Source: Turicimonas muris (GTDB taxonomy: Bacteria > Pseudomonadota > Gammaproteobacteria > Burkholderiales > Burkholderiaceae_F). Taken from it: 35,067 nucleotides of DNA. The stretch covers positions 1-35,067 of the forward strand of contig NZ_NHMP01000014.1 in the NCBI RefSeq assembly GCF_002221595.1, in the 5' to 3' direction. A model generated the notes under the pieces. The model was not told the origin of the DNA, ran no database searches, and worked only from the letters and a program-made list of their open reading frames with translations. Positions 25,306-34,663 of the stretch are shown one piece after another. Every line of letters starts with the position of its first letter. The first letter of the stretch is position 1. The position numbers and the translations under genes were made by a program.

Positions 25306-25333
25306 GGCCGGAGCGAGACCTGCCGCTCCGGCC
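25306..25333 (+). other. Strong intercistronic hairpin without T-tract
   Basis: GGCCGGAGCG (25306-25315) pairs perfectly over 10 bp with CGCTCCGGCC (25324-25333) around an 8-base loop, in the 76-bp gap between the amidohydrolase-like and flavoprotein genes. No T-run follows, so it is more likely an mRNA stabiliser or processing site than a terminator. Confidence 0.7.
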
Positions 25334-25361
25334 GCAACCCTACACTTATAGAGAATTCATC

Positions 25362-26843
25362 ATGACGAACTTAAAGAAATTAACAGTTTCCGTTCTCTTG
25401 GCGACAGTTCCTCTCTTCGTAGCCTCTGCAGCTGATATTGAAAAAATAAACACTGACGTTGTGGTAGTCGGAGGCGGAGGCACGGGACTTTCAGCTGCTG
25501 CTTCCGCCCATCAGCACGGTGCCAAAGTTATCCTTCTTGAAAAATTAGCCTTTGTCGGCGGGAGCTCAGCTTTATCCGGCGGAGCGTTGGCCGCCGGAGA
25601 GTCAAATCCTCAAAAAAGAGCCGAGACAAAAGATGTCTCCAACGAAGGATTTGCCAAAATCTGGCTTACCGATCAAGACCGTTCATTTCCCGGCGGGGAT
25701 GAATCCATGCCTGATATTGATCGTATAAATAAATTGACAAAAGAATTCAATACCACCGTCAATTGGATGGAAAAGGACATCGGTCATAAATTCGCAGTTC
25801 CCCGTCCTTTCGGCTACGGCGGTCCGAATTACGCCCATGCCCCGGCAGAAGCTCCGATTCCTGCCTCAGGCCGCGGTTCCTCTCATGCCGGCGGAAGATT
25901 TGTCATTAAGGCATTTAAGAATTATTTAGACCGGGAAGGCGTGCCAATCATGACCGGTACTAGAGCTCAAGAACTTATTACTGACGATAAAGGAAATGTT
26001 GTCGGTCTCAAGGCTCTTAAAGGCAAACAACCGATCGAAATTCGTGCAAAAGCCGTTGTTCTTGGAACCGGCGGTTTTGCCAGAAACAAGGACCTCTTAG
26101 AAAAGTTTGCTCCTTCTTATGCACCTTACACCGATGTTTCTAACGCCACACCCGGTGCGACCGGCGACGGCATTCTTATGGCTCAAAAGATTGGGGCTGC
26201 CGGCTTTAAAGACGGCTGGGTCATGGGGATTAGTCCCGTTTCCACAAAACGTGAGTTAAATGACACATTAAAGACTAAAAACGTCTTCAAAGATGATGTT
26301 TTCGTCAATCAGGACGGCAAACGTTTCGTAAAGGAAGATTTACCGTACATTGTTGATCCCATCGCTGCTCAGAAAGCTGCTTGGGCTATTCTTGACAGTA
26401 AAGATCCAGCCAAAAATGAACTTCTTTCTAAATTCAATGACCCGGCAATTGTGGTTCATGCAGATACATGGGAAGATTTAGCAAAAGCAATGGGAGTTTC
26501 CCAGCAATCTCTTAGGGCGACCATGGAACAGTACAACCAAGCCTGCAAAGATAAAAAAGACACTCTCTTAAACAAAGAGCCGGAATTCTTGGTCCCGGTA
26601 GACAAGGCTCCTTACTACGCCGTCCGTGTTATTCCGTCGACAATGGGCACGATCGGCGGCCTTCAAACCAACAACAAGTTCCAAGTTTTAAGAGCTGACG
26701 GCTCCGTCATCAAAGGACTCTATGCCGGCGGCGAAACCGCCAACCGTCCTTTCTACCGCAGAGTCTACACATCCGGGACAGGATTAGGCCTCGCTTACAC
26801 CTCAGGCCGTATCGCAGGTGAAAATGCCGCTAAAGAAAAATAA
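25362..26843 (+). CDS. Periplasmic FAD-dependent reductase, fumarate/urocanate reductase-like
   Basis: 493 residues. A Sec signal peptide (cleavage near ASAAD) is followed by FAD-binding VVVVGGGGTGLSAAA (33-47), the GGSSALSGGALAAGES flavin segment, DGKRFVKE (318-325), STMGTIGGLQTN (426-437) and the C-terminal GLYAGGETANRPFYRR...SGTGLGLAYTSGRIAGENAA. It belongs to the FccA/UrdA/IfcA family of soluble periplasmic reductases used in anaerobic respiration. It has no heme-c or FMN-binding domain, so electrons must come from a partner not in the window. Several fumarate-site residues differ (see findings), so fumarate is an unlikely substrate. Probably co-transcribed with the upstream gene. Confidence 0.88.
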   Translation: MTNLKKLTVSVLLATVPLFVASAADIEKINTDVVVVGGGGTGLSAAASAHQHGAKVILLEKLAFVGGSSALSGGALAAGESNPQKRAETKDVSNEGFAKIWLTDQDRSFPGGDESMPDIDRINKLTKEFNTTVNWMEKDIGHKFAVPRPFGYGGPNYAHAPAEAPIPASGRGSSHAGGRFVIKAFKNYLDREGVPIMTGTRAQELITDDKGNVVGLKALKGKQPIEIRAKAVVLGTGGFARNKDLLEKFAPSYAPYTDVSNATPGATGDGILMAQKIGAAGFKDGWVMGISPVSTKRELNDTLKTKNVFKDDVFVNQDGKRFVKEDLPYIVDPIAAQKAAWAILDSKDPAKNELLSKFNDPAIVVHADTWEDLAKAMGVSQQSLRATMEQYNQACKDKKDTLLNKEPEFLVPVDKAPYYAVRVIPSTMGTIGGLQTNNKFQVLRADGSVIKGLYAGGETANRPFYRRVYTSGTGLGLAYTSGRIAGENAAKEK

Positions 26844-26863
26844 GCACTTCCTATAGTCCAATC

Positions 26864-26908
26864 AAAACCCGTCCCAAAGTTCACTCATTGAATCTGAGGC
26901 GGGTTTTT
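26864..26908 (+). terminator. Terminator after the flavoprotein gene
   Basis: AAAACCCG (26864-26871) pairs with CGGGTTTT (26900-26907) with T-run; the loop is long, with GTCC/GAGGC extending the stem. Confidence 0.72.
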
Positions 26909-26962
26909 CTTCCTTCAAAGTTATCGAGATTCTTGAAAAACTGCGTCGTCAAAGGATGAATC

Positions 26963-28117
26963 ATGTCTTCCAAAATTTTTATTCTTATCTCCGCTTTATT
27001 ACCGATGTTGCTTGCCTCGGCCAATGCTCAAGATAAAAGTCACATCACGCTGTTTGGAGTGGTCGACGACGGCTTGGTCCACACATATCAAAAAAAGAAC
27101 CTCGACGGTAAGAAGACTGTGCAAAATAAAACTGAGCTGCGTTCCGGAGTTTATCGCGGGGCACGATGGGGAGTCAGAGGCATCGAGGACTTAGGAGGCG
27201 GTTACTCCGTAGGATTTGTGTTGGATGCCGGATTTAAGGATGATAACGGACAGCAAACGATGGGGCGACTGTTCGGACGCGAATCCAGTTTGAATGTCAA
27301 AGGACCTTTCGGTGAACTTTACTTCGGGCGCATTGGAGCCATCACTAGCGGCGCCGGTCCAATGGCAATAGCCGCGTGGTATTCGCCGTTCGGCACTTCC
27401 TGCGGTCAATTTGCCGTGACTTCCTACAACTACATGTTCAATTTCCAGCGTGTAGACAACTCAGTGTCCTACCGTTCACCTGCGTTACAAAATACCCGAC
27501 TCCTTTTACAGTATTCACGCGATGTTGACGGACTGGAAGACATCGATCCAAACAAAGCAGGAATCCAGCATGGCGAGGAAGGTAAAAGTTCCACCGGCCA
27601 ATACTATGCAATTGGATTTCAATACAACAATAAAAAGGTTGATTTCAACCTCGGGACAGACCATCTGACATATTCGAAAAATGCAGCCGGTATAAAACCT
27701 AAAGGAGCTTACACGGTAACTTTCGGCGGATCCGTTAAGTACTCCAAATTAGAAATTTACTCCGGAGCGCAAGTTTTTTGGCATGCAAACAGCAAATGGA
27801 TAACCACCTACAACCTTCTTTGGAATCAACAAGCGTACTTGAACGGGTATGCAGTCTTGGGAGGCATTGAATATGTCATCGGGGGCGGCCAAGCTATGGC
27901 CGCCGTCGGATATAGCAAAACCCGTTCAGCGACACTTGATCAAGAAAGGCGTGGTCATATGACAGGAGCTTCTCTCGGATATGCTTATCCCCTTAGCAAA
28001 AGAACTAATCTTTACTTCCTATTCAACGCCAATTATGCAAGACAAAGTTACGGAAGCTCTCCGGCAGTTAAGACAACTACCTTTGAAGAAGCAATCGGTC
28101 TGACACATTTCTTCTAG
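26963..28117 (+). CDS. Gram-negative porin (betaproteobacterial type)
   Basis: 384 residues. Signal peptide ending in SANAQ, then the classic opening SHITLFGVVDDGLVH, ...RWGVRGIEDLGGGYSVGFVLD..., GRLFGRESSLNVKGPFGELYFGR (the loop-3 region), and a C-terminal Phe (LTHFF), as needed for outer-membrane insertion by BAM. A 16-strand trimeric porin of the PF13609 type. AAGGA precedes the ATG. It follows the flavoprotein across a terminator; its placement suggests it may admit the respiratory substrate (inference). Confidence 0.9.
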   Translation: MSSKIFILISALLPMLLASANAQDKSHITLFGVVDDGLVHTYQKKNLDGKKTVQNKTELRSGVYRGARWGVRGIEDLGGGYSVGFVLDAGFKDDNGQQTMGRLFGRESSLNVKGPFGELYFGRIGAITSGAGPMAIAAWYSPFGTSCGQFAVTSYNYMFNFQRVDNSVSYRSPALQNTRLLLQYSRDVDGLEDIDPNKAGIQHGEEGKSSTGQYYAIGFQYNNKKVDFNLGTDHLTYSKNAAGIKPKGAYTVTFGGSVKYSKLEIYSGAQVFWHANSKWITTYNLLWNQQAYLNGYAVLGGIEYVIGGGQAMAAVGYSKTRSATLDQERRGHMTGASLGYAYPLSKRTNLYFLFNANYARQSYGSSPAVKTTTFEEAIGLTHFF

Positions 28118-28169
28118 AGCCAAGATTAGAGAGAATCGAGTCGGGAAGGTTCGGTCTACACAACATCAT

Positions 28170-28206
28170 AGTCTCCACTGATTACCGGGAGGCTCTGTTT
28201 TTTGTG
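28170..28206 (+). terminator. Terminator of the porin gene
   Basis: AGTCTCC (28170-28176) pairs with GGAGGCT (28188-28194, one G-T pair), followed by CTGTTTTTT. Confidence 0.75.
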
Positions 28207-28263
28207 ACTGTTATAAGAAGAAAGCATCCTTGCTACCCCTCCAATAAGCAGCGAAAAACACAT

Positions 28264-28298
28264 AAAAATTGAGCCTGAAACCGCAAGATTTCAAGCTC
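28264..28298 (-). terminator. Minus-strand terminator-like hairpin with no assigned gene
   Basis: Minus strand GAGC-T-TGAAA, 8-base loop, TTTCA-G-GCTC, then AATTTTT. A nine-pair stem with one mismatch; no convincing minus-strand gene ends here. Confidence 0.35.
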
Positions 28299-28969
28299 CG
28301 ACCAACATAGAAAAGCTGAGATAAATTAAAAATTATTTGGCCTAACTACTACAAATACAACAACCTGTTCAAAGTGCAGCCATCCCTTTTATTGAGCGTC
28401 CCTACCCTCTTATACGAGGAGCGTTTGTGCTTCAAATGTAATTTTTTCCTTCCTTGAAAACTTGTTTCTCATCGGGGCCTCAGCTTTTGCAATTAGTTCA
28501 GTGGATTCAAACTGCCTCATTCTTCAAGATCTCCAAGAAGCAGAAACCAATTGGCTTTCTACCCCTCCAACTCAAGATCCACTAACAGACAGTTTTGAAC
28601 AACTTAGTGGGTCATAAAATCTGTCGGTTATGGGATCTTCAGAGTTGCCGCTTGACAATACTGCACCTAATTGATAACGAGTTAGTAAACGTGTAGTAAG
28701 CAACCGATAAACCAATTGGTAAATCTTTTGCCGTGAGGAAAATAATTTCGTAGTTAAATCCTTCTCTGCGAAGAATGGAAATGCGAACTGAGAAGCCGCA
28801 CGAAAATATCTAGCCATGGCCTTTTGGCAATAGCTGAAACAAGGACAAATAGAACTATTTGGAAGTATCTGCGAGCTGTTGAAGCCAAATCGAGACAGAT
28901 TCAGTCGTAAAAAACTTTTTGCTGTAAGAGTTAATCCGAAATTTTTTTGGACTCCGCTACCCCAACGGT

Positions 28970-28978
28970 GGGGGGGGG
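28970..28978 (+). repeat. Intergenic G9 homopolymer
   Basis: Nine consecutive G in otherwise AT-rich intergenic DNA, same length as the tract in the autotransporter gene 1.1 kb downstream. No open frame with a start is attached to it. Confidence 0.9.
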
Positions 28979-29100
28979 TAAACAGATGTTTTTGATGTAA
29001 TTTTTTTCATACCTATGTATCCCTCGTTTCGAGCAGTCTATTACAACTCTCTCTATATGTGCTTCTTTTCCATCTCGGTTTTTCCCTTACCCATCCAAAC

Positions 29101-29140
29101 AAAATTCTTAGAAACTAAATAAAATTCTTAGAAACTAAAC
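29101..29140 (+). repeat. 20-bp tandem duplication (two copies)
   Basis: The unit AAAATTCTTAGAAACTAAA plus one variable base occurs at 29101-29120 and 29121-29140; the 19 constant bases are identical. Confidence 0.95.
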
Positions 29141-29999
29141 AAAGAATATGCAATAACCCATTGATAATTAAAATTTTTATGCATCTAGGCCTTGTCTATC
29201 ATTAATCTATGAACAACGCCTGTTGCAAAAAATACACAAATAAGAAAAATTTCCGGAAAGAATCAGAAAAATCTTTGGAGTTCCTTCTCTTCTTAAAGGC
29301 CTCTCCATTGACAACAGGCCAAAACCTTGGCTCTTCCCTTCTTGCATCGCCCTATTGAAAGCCAGAGAGGAAAGGGGTCCATAAAAACACAGAACTAAGC
29401 ACCAAATGAATAATTAGCGCATCTTTAAGAAATCCAAAAGCAGGGGTAAACCCATTTGATGATAAACTTTACTCTGAGATAAAATGAAAAAAATAATTAA
29501 AAGATATACAGAGAAAAGCTGAAACCACGTGATAAAAGGAACCTATATCACCCATGAAGAAGCTTTCTGTTTGTTTATCTTATTCACAGAGAACCGCATC
29601 TCTTCTCCATCGGCTTGACAACAGGGCACAACGCCTGATGTCGATGTATCTCTTGACATCCAAAGCCGTGGAACGTTGCAGGAAGACCAGCAAAAGACTC
29701 TTCTTTTATGCATTCCTGTCTAAAGGAAATGAATGGCTGGCTTCTCCAAGTTGCCGCGTCGACTTTCAAGTTAATTCTTTGATTTAGAAATTAACTCCAA
29801 ACAAGAATTTTTCAACCAGTTTTTTGCGACTTTTCTACATTTCTTTCGATCTCCAGAAAGTTCAACTGCTCTTAATAAGAACTCCTGACCGAGGATGGAA
29901 CAGCGCCGAAAACTAAACAATTTTTCATTCAATAAGAAGACGCAGAGCTTCATTTGAAAACATAACAAGAGAATAGAAAAGCTGAGGCACGAGGAAAAA

Positions 30000-32900
30000 A
30001 TGAAAACACTACAGACTTTCTCAGTCCAAAGAAAACTAAGTTTACTTACCCTAGCTTGCAGCGCCTGTTTAGGAGGGGGGGGGAGTTGTCAGCAGAACCT
30101 TTTACCCAAGACTTCACTCCTAATCAGAGTATAACTGCTCAATCTGAATGGTCATGGATTGGAACAGAATATTTATTCGGGCACGGCCCGGCAAGCTCTG
30201 CCTACGCACAATTTTCAGAATCCTCTCTAGCGGCTGCCTCACCTACCGCCATTCCCAACTCGCCAAGCAGGAACATTATTGGTGAGGGCGCTCCAGTCAA
30301 CGTCAATGAACAGACTCCGAACATTACCTCTTCTACTAAAGTTGTTGGTGCGAAGGAGTGGACCACCCAAGATCCCCCTAAGTCTAACTTCACGATAAAT
30401 TCCTCTCAAGTGGCTGTTTCGGGAGTGACACTGGATGAAATCATCGGAGGCTTCCACACCAGAGTGTTGCCAGCTAATGAAAAAGAAGTTCTTCTTGTTT
30501 TAGGTACTGCTGATACGACAGTCAACAACACAGAGGCCGACTATATTATTGGAGGAAGTAAAGCTTCCAACGCTAACCTAGTTGTTTTTGAGTCCGGCAC
30601 GCTTAAAACTACCCTCCACGAAGGAACCCTCGTTAAGAAAGCCTTCATAGGCGGAAATTACATTAAGGCCACAGGGCATCCTGGAGGAGGTCCAGCTTCC
30701 TCATCATCCAGCTCTGATTCCATCACAAATATTATCGATTCAGGTATTTTTAACGGAAAGTTCATTGGGGGGAGCTATGCCGAAAACTATGGTAACAATG
30801 ACAAGCCTCTAACTGTTAGCGACAACAAAATTTCTACCGTAATTTCAAACGGTGATTTTACGAATGTGGAAACAATTTATGGAGGGAGTGTTGCTGACGG
30901 GAAAGATTCTTCTGCTTCTGCCGGATATGTCGAACTGGTTCTTACCGGAGGCAACTTAAATTTCTACAACGCTAAAGGAGATTCTGTCCGCAAATCCATA
31001 TATGCCGGTAGCGCGGCTTTAAACGGGGGCAACGCCCAGACAGAACAAACCAAGCTTGTAATTGATGGAAGTTCGAAGAACTTTGTTGGTAATAAAAATG
31101 CTAACGACGCTTTGGCCGGCAGCGGAAACCAAATGGTCTATTTGAATGCATTTGGAGGAGGACTGAATTCTACCGTTACTGCAAGTTCTTCAGTTTTAAT
31201 TAGAAACGTGTTTGCAGGCTTTATAGATACAAAAAATGGGGTTAAAAAATCCCAACTCTATGCTGGTTCAAACATTAAGTCACAAGGTAACTATCGCGAT
31301 GGAGATACTCAAATTGAAGTCCACGACTCTATTCTTCTAGCAGATGTTTTGGGTGCCGGCTTTATTTATGAAACTGACAACACTCAATTTGAATCAGGAA
31401 ATGCTGTTTCCATCGTAAAAAATTCGGCCCTAGATGGATGGACTTCCGGGACCAATAGATACAGCGGACGCGTTTTTGGGGCCGGAAGAATGGAAGCTAC
31501 CACCAAGTCAACCATGTTAGTAGCTTCGTCAAATGTTTTAGTCAGCAATGTTGCTGGAAAAGATATTGAGAATCTGGACGGTACGGTTACTCACAATCCC
31601 GGGTCTCAAGTATTTGGGGCAATGCAATCCTACGGAAATAAGAACTCCCTTTCCTACGTCGGATTTACGAATGTTCGTATTGAAGGAGAAAATACCTCTC
31701 TTGCGGAAGCTTTTGGAGGAGGAATTATCAGCGGGACTGTAAAGCGAGACCAAAATAGCACGCTAGCGGTAGGAAACAGCTTTATAGAAGTAGATGGAGG
31801 AAATATAGACGGTTTTCTAGTTGGAGGGAATAACTCTAACTGGTTCGGAAGCAGTGTCATAGGCAAACTGGATGACTCAGGAACCTTTGAGCTAAATGGG
31901 CATCATTTCTCTGAAGGAAGTTCCACGGCGGTGTTAAAAAACGGGGGAAATGCAGAAAGCCTTCTCGTTATTGGCGGCAGCCTGACAGATTATAGCTACT
32001 ACACGACTGAACAAGGGAAACGAGAATCTTACGTTCTTGGCACATCTAGTGCCATTATTTCCGGAGGTGAGGCTTATGTTGCAGTGGGCGGCGGATATTC
32101 TACTTTCTATATGGAAAAGCCAATCACTGGAGAAATTAACGATGATGCACCTGTCAGCAATGTTCAAGGAGAAACTCGAGTTGTCATCTCTGGAGGCAAG
32201 ATCTCTGAAACTGTCATTGGCGGTGGCTTTGCGGAGACTTCTAATGCAGAAATGGCATCGAAAGCTTTGGTCGATGGAGATACCTACGTCTTGGTCGCGG
32301 GAGGTTCGATTAAGGATGTAGTCGGAGGCGGACTCGCTTCCGGCCCGACTGCTGTAGCAGACGTTTCTGGAGACAGCAACATCGTTATCGCAGGAGGTTC
32401 CATCTCAGGGAATATTTATGCTGGGGGCGTAGTTCAGAACGGAACAGAAGCCGCTTCTGCAAAAGTCCAAGGCAATGCAAAAGTAACTTTCCTGTCCGAT
32501 ATCGGATTTAAGGGCCATATCGACGGAAGCAATGTAGAAAATACTTCAACCCTTGCTTTTGGTGATGAAGAAAATAGATTTAATGGCAAATTTGCCGGAT
32601 CCTTCTCTGAATTTAATGAGCTGAGTGTCTCTGCTGGCTCTAAAGTAGAACTCGATGAGCTAAACATCAAGGACGCAGGAAAACAAGGTGTGTTAAAACT
32701 GACGGGCAAAGGAGAAGTTTACTCAGACAGCCTAGGTCTTACTGACGGTTCACGCCTAGAAGTTCTTAAAGGAACTCTTGTTGCTTCTTCAGCAGAATTA
32801 AGAGGTGGTATGCTTTATCTCGATCCTAACTGGGATGAGGCGCCGAGCCTTGTAGCCATTGAAAATCCTTCAGAAATTAATTCCAAGATTGTGGTAGGAC

Positions 32901-33214
32901 AGAACTCTGCTTTAACTCTCGGAAGCCAGGATCCTCAAATGGCGTTAACAGCTATTGAACGCGGAGGTCATTCTTTAAGTTCCAACGATATTAAAGCTGC
33001 CGCTTACATTGCGAAACCCGTGACCGTGACTAATTCTCTGCTAATTGATGGAACTGCAGAAAATAACGCTGCAACTATCCGACCGGAAAATGGAGTGGTA
33101 GTAAAGAAAAACAGCGCATTAATTATCGATGGTTCTAATGACAAGCCGATGGTCAACGGACAAAGGGCTATGACATTTAAAACAGAAGCCGGTTCCACGG
33201 TTCTTGTTAGTTAA
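30000..33214 (+). CDS. Autotransporter passenger, phase-variable (OFF as sequenced)
   Basis: The real start is ATG at 30000 with GAGG upstream. It encodes a signal peptide, MKTLQTFSVQRKLSLLTLAC then SACLGGGG, that enters the G9 tract at 30075-30083. As sequenced the frame then stops at 30132 (44 codons). The 1,050-residue passenger is open in another frame from the tract to TAA at 33214; ten or seven G would join them. The passenger is a beta-helix-like series of about 18 repeats centred on a hydrophobic-GGG turn (IIGGSKAS, FIGGSYAEN, AFGGGLNS, VIGGGFAETS, IYAGGVVQNG). It ends by frameshift just before the barrel (next feature). The likely role is adhesion or a surface antigen; no enzymatic motif is seen. 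Confidence 0.85.
30075..30083 (+). repeat. Poly-G phase-variation tract in autotransporter signal region
   Basis: Nine G directly after the signal-peptide hydrophobic core. Slippage by +1 or -2 restores the frame into ELSAEPFTQDF and the passenger. Confidence 0.88.
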
Positions 33215-34448
33215 TAATGCGCAAACTGGCAAGAATATTCACTTAGCTGCTGGCTTTGGTGGCATGTCTATTGACGAAGGAACTGTCATCAAGGCATCCA
33301 ATCGAGTTATTGATCTCAAGAAGATTTCCTTAGATGAGAACGGAGAGTTTGTTGTTGCCACCGAAGCAAACTTGAACCCAATCTCGAATGTTTTAATTCC
33401 AAACACAGTTCTTGCAGTAGCTGAAGGCAAAAAAGGACTCGGTGCTGATCGTGTTAATGAGATTCTAAATTCACTGAACAATCTTAGCGATCAGGAAGCC
33501 GAAAAAGCACTTAACTCAATTGCCTTAATGGGAGTTGGTTCAGGAGCTCAGACTGCTGCTCTGACAACTTCGGACTTTATTCAAGATTCTCTGAATCTCC
33601 ATGGCTCAACCCTCGCCGCTTATTCGCACCAACCTTCCGGAGCCGATCTCTGGATAGATGTAAACGGGATGTTCAGCAAAGCAAACCGTTACAAGGCAGG
33701 AACTGAAACCTTTGGATATAAGAGCGACTTAGGCGGCGTGACCTTAGGAGGCGACTATTCATTTGAAAACGGTTATACCTTAGGCCTGGCAGGAAGTTTT
33801 GGCAAAGGCTCTGTCAGAGGTCAGGGTGCGGCCTCCGGAATAAAGAACGATATTTCCTATTATGGTCTCAATCTCTACGGTGTCGTGCCGGCCCAATACG
33901 CAAACTTTGTTGGTACTCTCGGCTTTCTTCAAACCAAAAATGAAATCAAACAGAACGGGTACAAAGGAAAACCGGACGTCACCTCATTCAGTTTAAGTCT
34001 TCTTGCAGAAAAACCTCTGGCGTTAAATGAAGCGGTGACGGTCACACCTCATGTGGGCGTACGTTACACCCATTTGAAACTCAACAGTTTCAATGCAGGA
34101 GGAATGACTTACAAGGCGGATAACGTCAATCTTGTTTCTGTTCCCATTGGTGCAGCATTAAACGCGAACTTAAGCACACAAGGAGGCGTCAAGGTAAAAC
34201 CCTTCATGGACGTTACTGTTGCTCCAACTTTCGGGGATAGAAAAGTTAAAAACAAGGTCGGTCTGCAAGAAACCGGTACTCTCGATTCTTTTGATGTCCG
34301 AATTGCTAATAACGCAATGTTCCGCGGAAAACTTGGAATCGAAGCCTCGAAGGGCAAGCATGCTTTAGGAGTCAACTACGGAGTTGGAGCAGGAAACATG
34401 GGACGCGTAGATCAAACAGTCCAAGTTAAATATCGTTTCCAGTTCTGA
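33204..34448 (+). CDS. Autotransporter beta-barrel domain (C-terminal part of the same gene)
   Basis: 414-residue frame, not an independent gene: it has no ribosome site and continues the passenger once a 4-bp duplication (33206-33213) is discounted, giving TVLVNNAQTGKN across the junction. The first 130 residues are the linker and end of the passenger; GADLWIDVNGMF begins a PF03797-type barrel with alternating strands (GVTLGGDYSFENGYTLGLAGSF; VTPHVGVRYTHLKL) and a C-terminal VKYRFQF with terminal Phe for BAM recognition. As sequenced it cannot be made together with the passenger. Confidence 0.85.
   Translation: MLVNNAQTGKNIHLAAGFGGMSIDEGTVIKASNRVIDLKKISLDENGEFVVATEANLNPISNVLIPNTVLAVAEGKKGLGADRVNEILNSLNNLSDQEAEKALNSIALMGVGSGAQTAALTTSDFIQDSLNLHGSTLAAYSHQPSGADLWIDVNGMFSKANRYKAGTETFGYKSDLGGVTLGGDYSFENGYTLGLAGSFGKGSVRGQGAASGIKNDISYYGLNLYGVVPAQYANFVGTLGFLQTKNEIKQNGYKGKPDVTSFSLSLLAEKPLALNEAVTVTPHVGVRYTHLKLNSFNAGGMTYKADNVNLVSVPIGAALNANLSTQGGVKVKPFMDVTVAPTFGDRKVKNKVGLQETGTLDSFDVRIANNAMFRGKLGIEASKGKHALGVNYGVGAGNMGRVDQTVQVKYRFQF
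33206..33213 (+). repeat. GTTA tandem duplication causing a frameshift
   Basis: GTTAGTTA; removal of one GTTA joins the passenger (ending STVLV) to the barrel (NNAQTGKN) without gap. With both copies the passenger ends at TAA 33212-33214. Confidence 0.8.
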
Positions 34449-34493
34449 TTTTTCATAAACCTCTAAACGAAGCTTGATCCCAGGATCTATCGT

Positions 34494-34531
34494 TGCAGTA
34501 GATGAGACTCAAAAGAGCCTTGTCTACTGCA
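34494..34531. terminator. Inverted repeat after the autotransporter gene
   Basis: TGCAGTAGA (34494-34502) pairs perfectly with TCTACTGCA (34523-34531). Only a short T-rich stretch follows, so termination is possible but not certain. Confidence 0.4.
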
Positions 34532-34663
34532 GATTTCTTACTAAGGCTCCTATCCGTTTTATTGATATTTTGATTGAGCTACCACGATAGAAATTTTGCA
34601 CCCATTTTTATAGAGATCCCTTCCAATTTCTGAGAATGATATAACCTATTGTGCATTCAGTGA

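Larger units (their letters stand above)
28207..29999. other. 1.8-kb region without a confident gene
   Basis: AT-rich, many stops on both strands. It holds a minus-strand terminator-like hairpin (28271-28298), a G9 tract (28970-28978), a 20-bp tandem duplication (29101-29140) and the autotransporter promoter region. Two short frames (minus 28817-28572, plus 29554-29787) and an unstarted plus frame of about 73 codons ending at 28616, with a signal-like hydrophobic stretch, may be gene relics, but none has a recognisable family. Confidence 0.5.

Noticed and set aside
28572-28817. 81-codon minus-strand frame in the gene-poor region
   Set aside because: Ribosome site too close to the ATG and no recognisable family; kept only as a possible relic.
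29101-29140. Direct repeat as a CRISPR array
   Set aside because: Only two adjacent copies with no spacer and no cas genes; a tandem duplication.
29554-29787. 77-codon plus-strand frame upstream of the autotransporter
   Set aside because: Basic, low-information sequence, poorly spaced AAGGA, no family; cannot be supported as a gene.
30056-33214. TTG at 30056 as the start of the autotransporter passenger
   Set aside because: It yields no signal peptide, whereas ATG 30000 with a ribosome site gives a perfect one in the frame shifted by the G tract.
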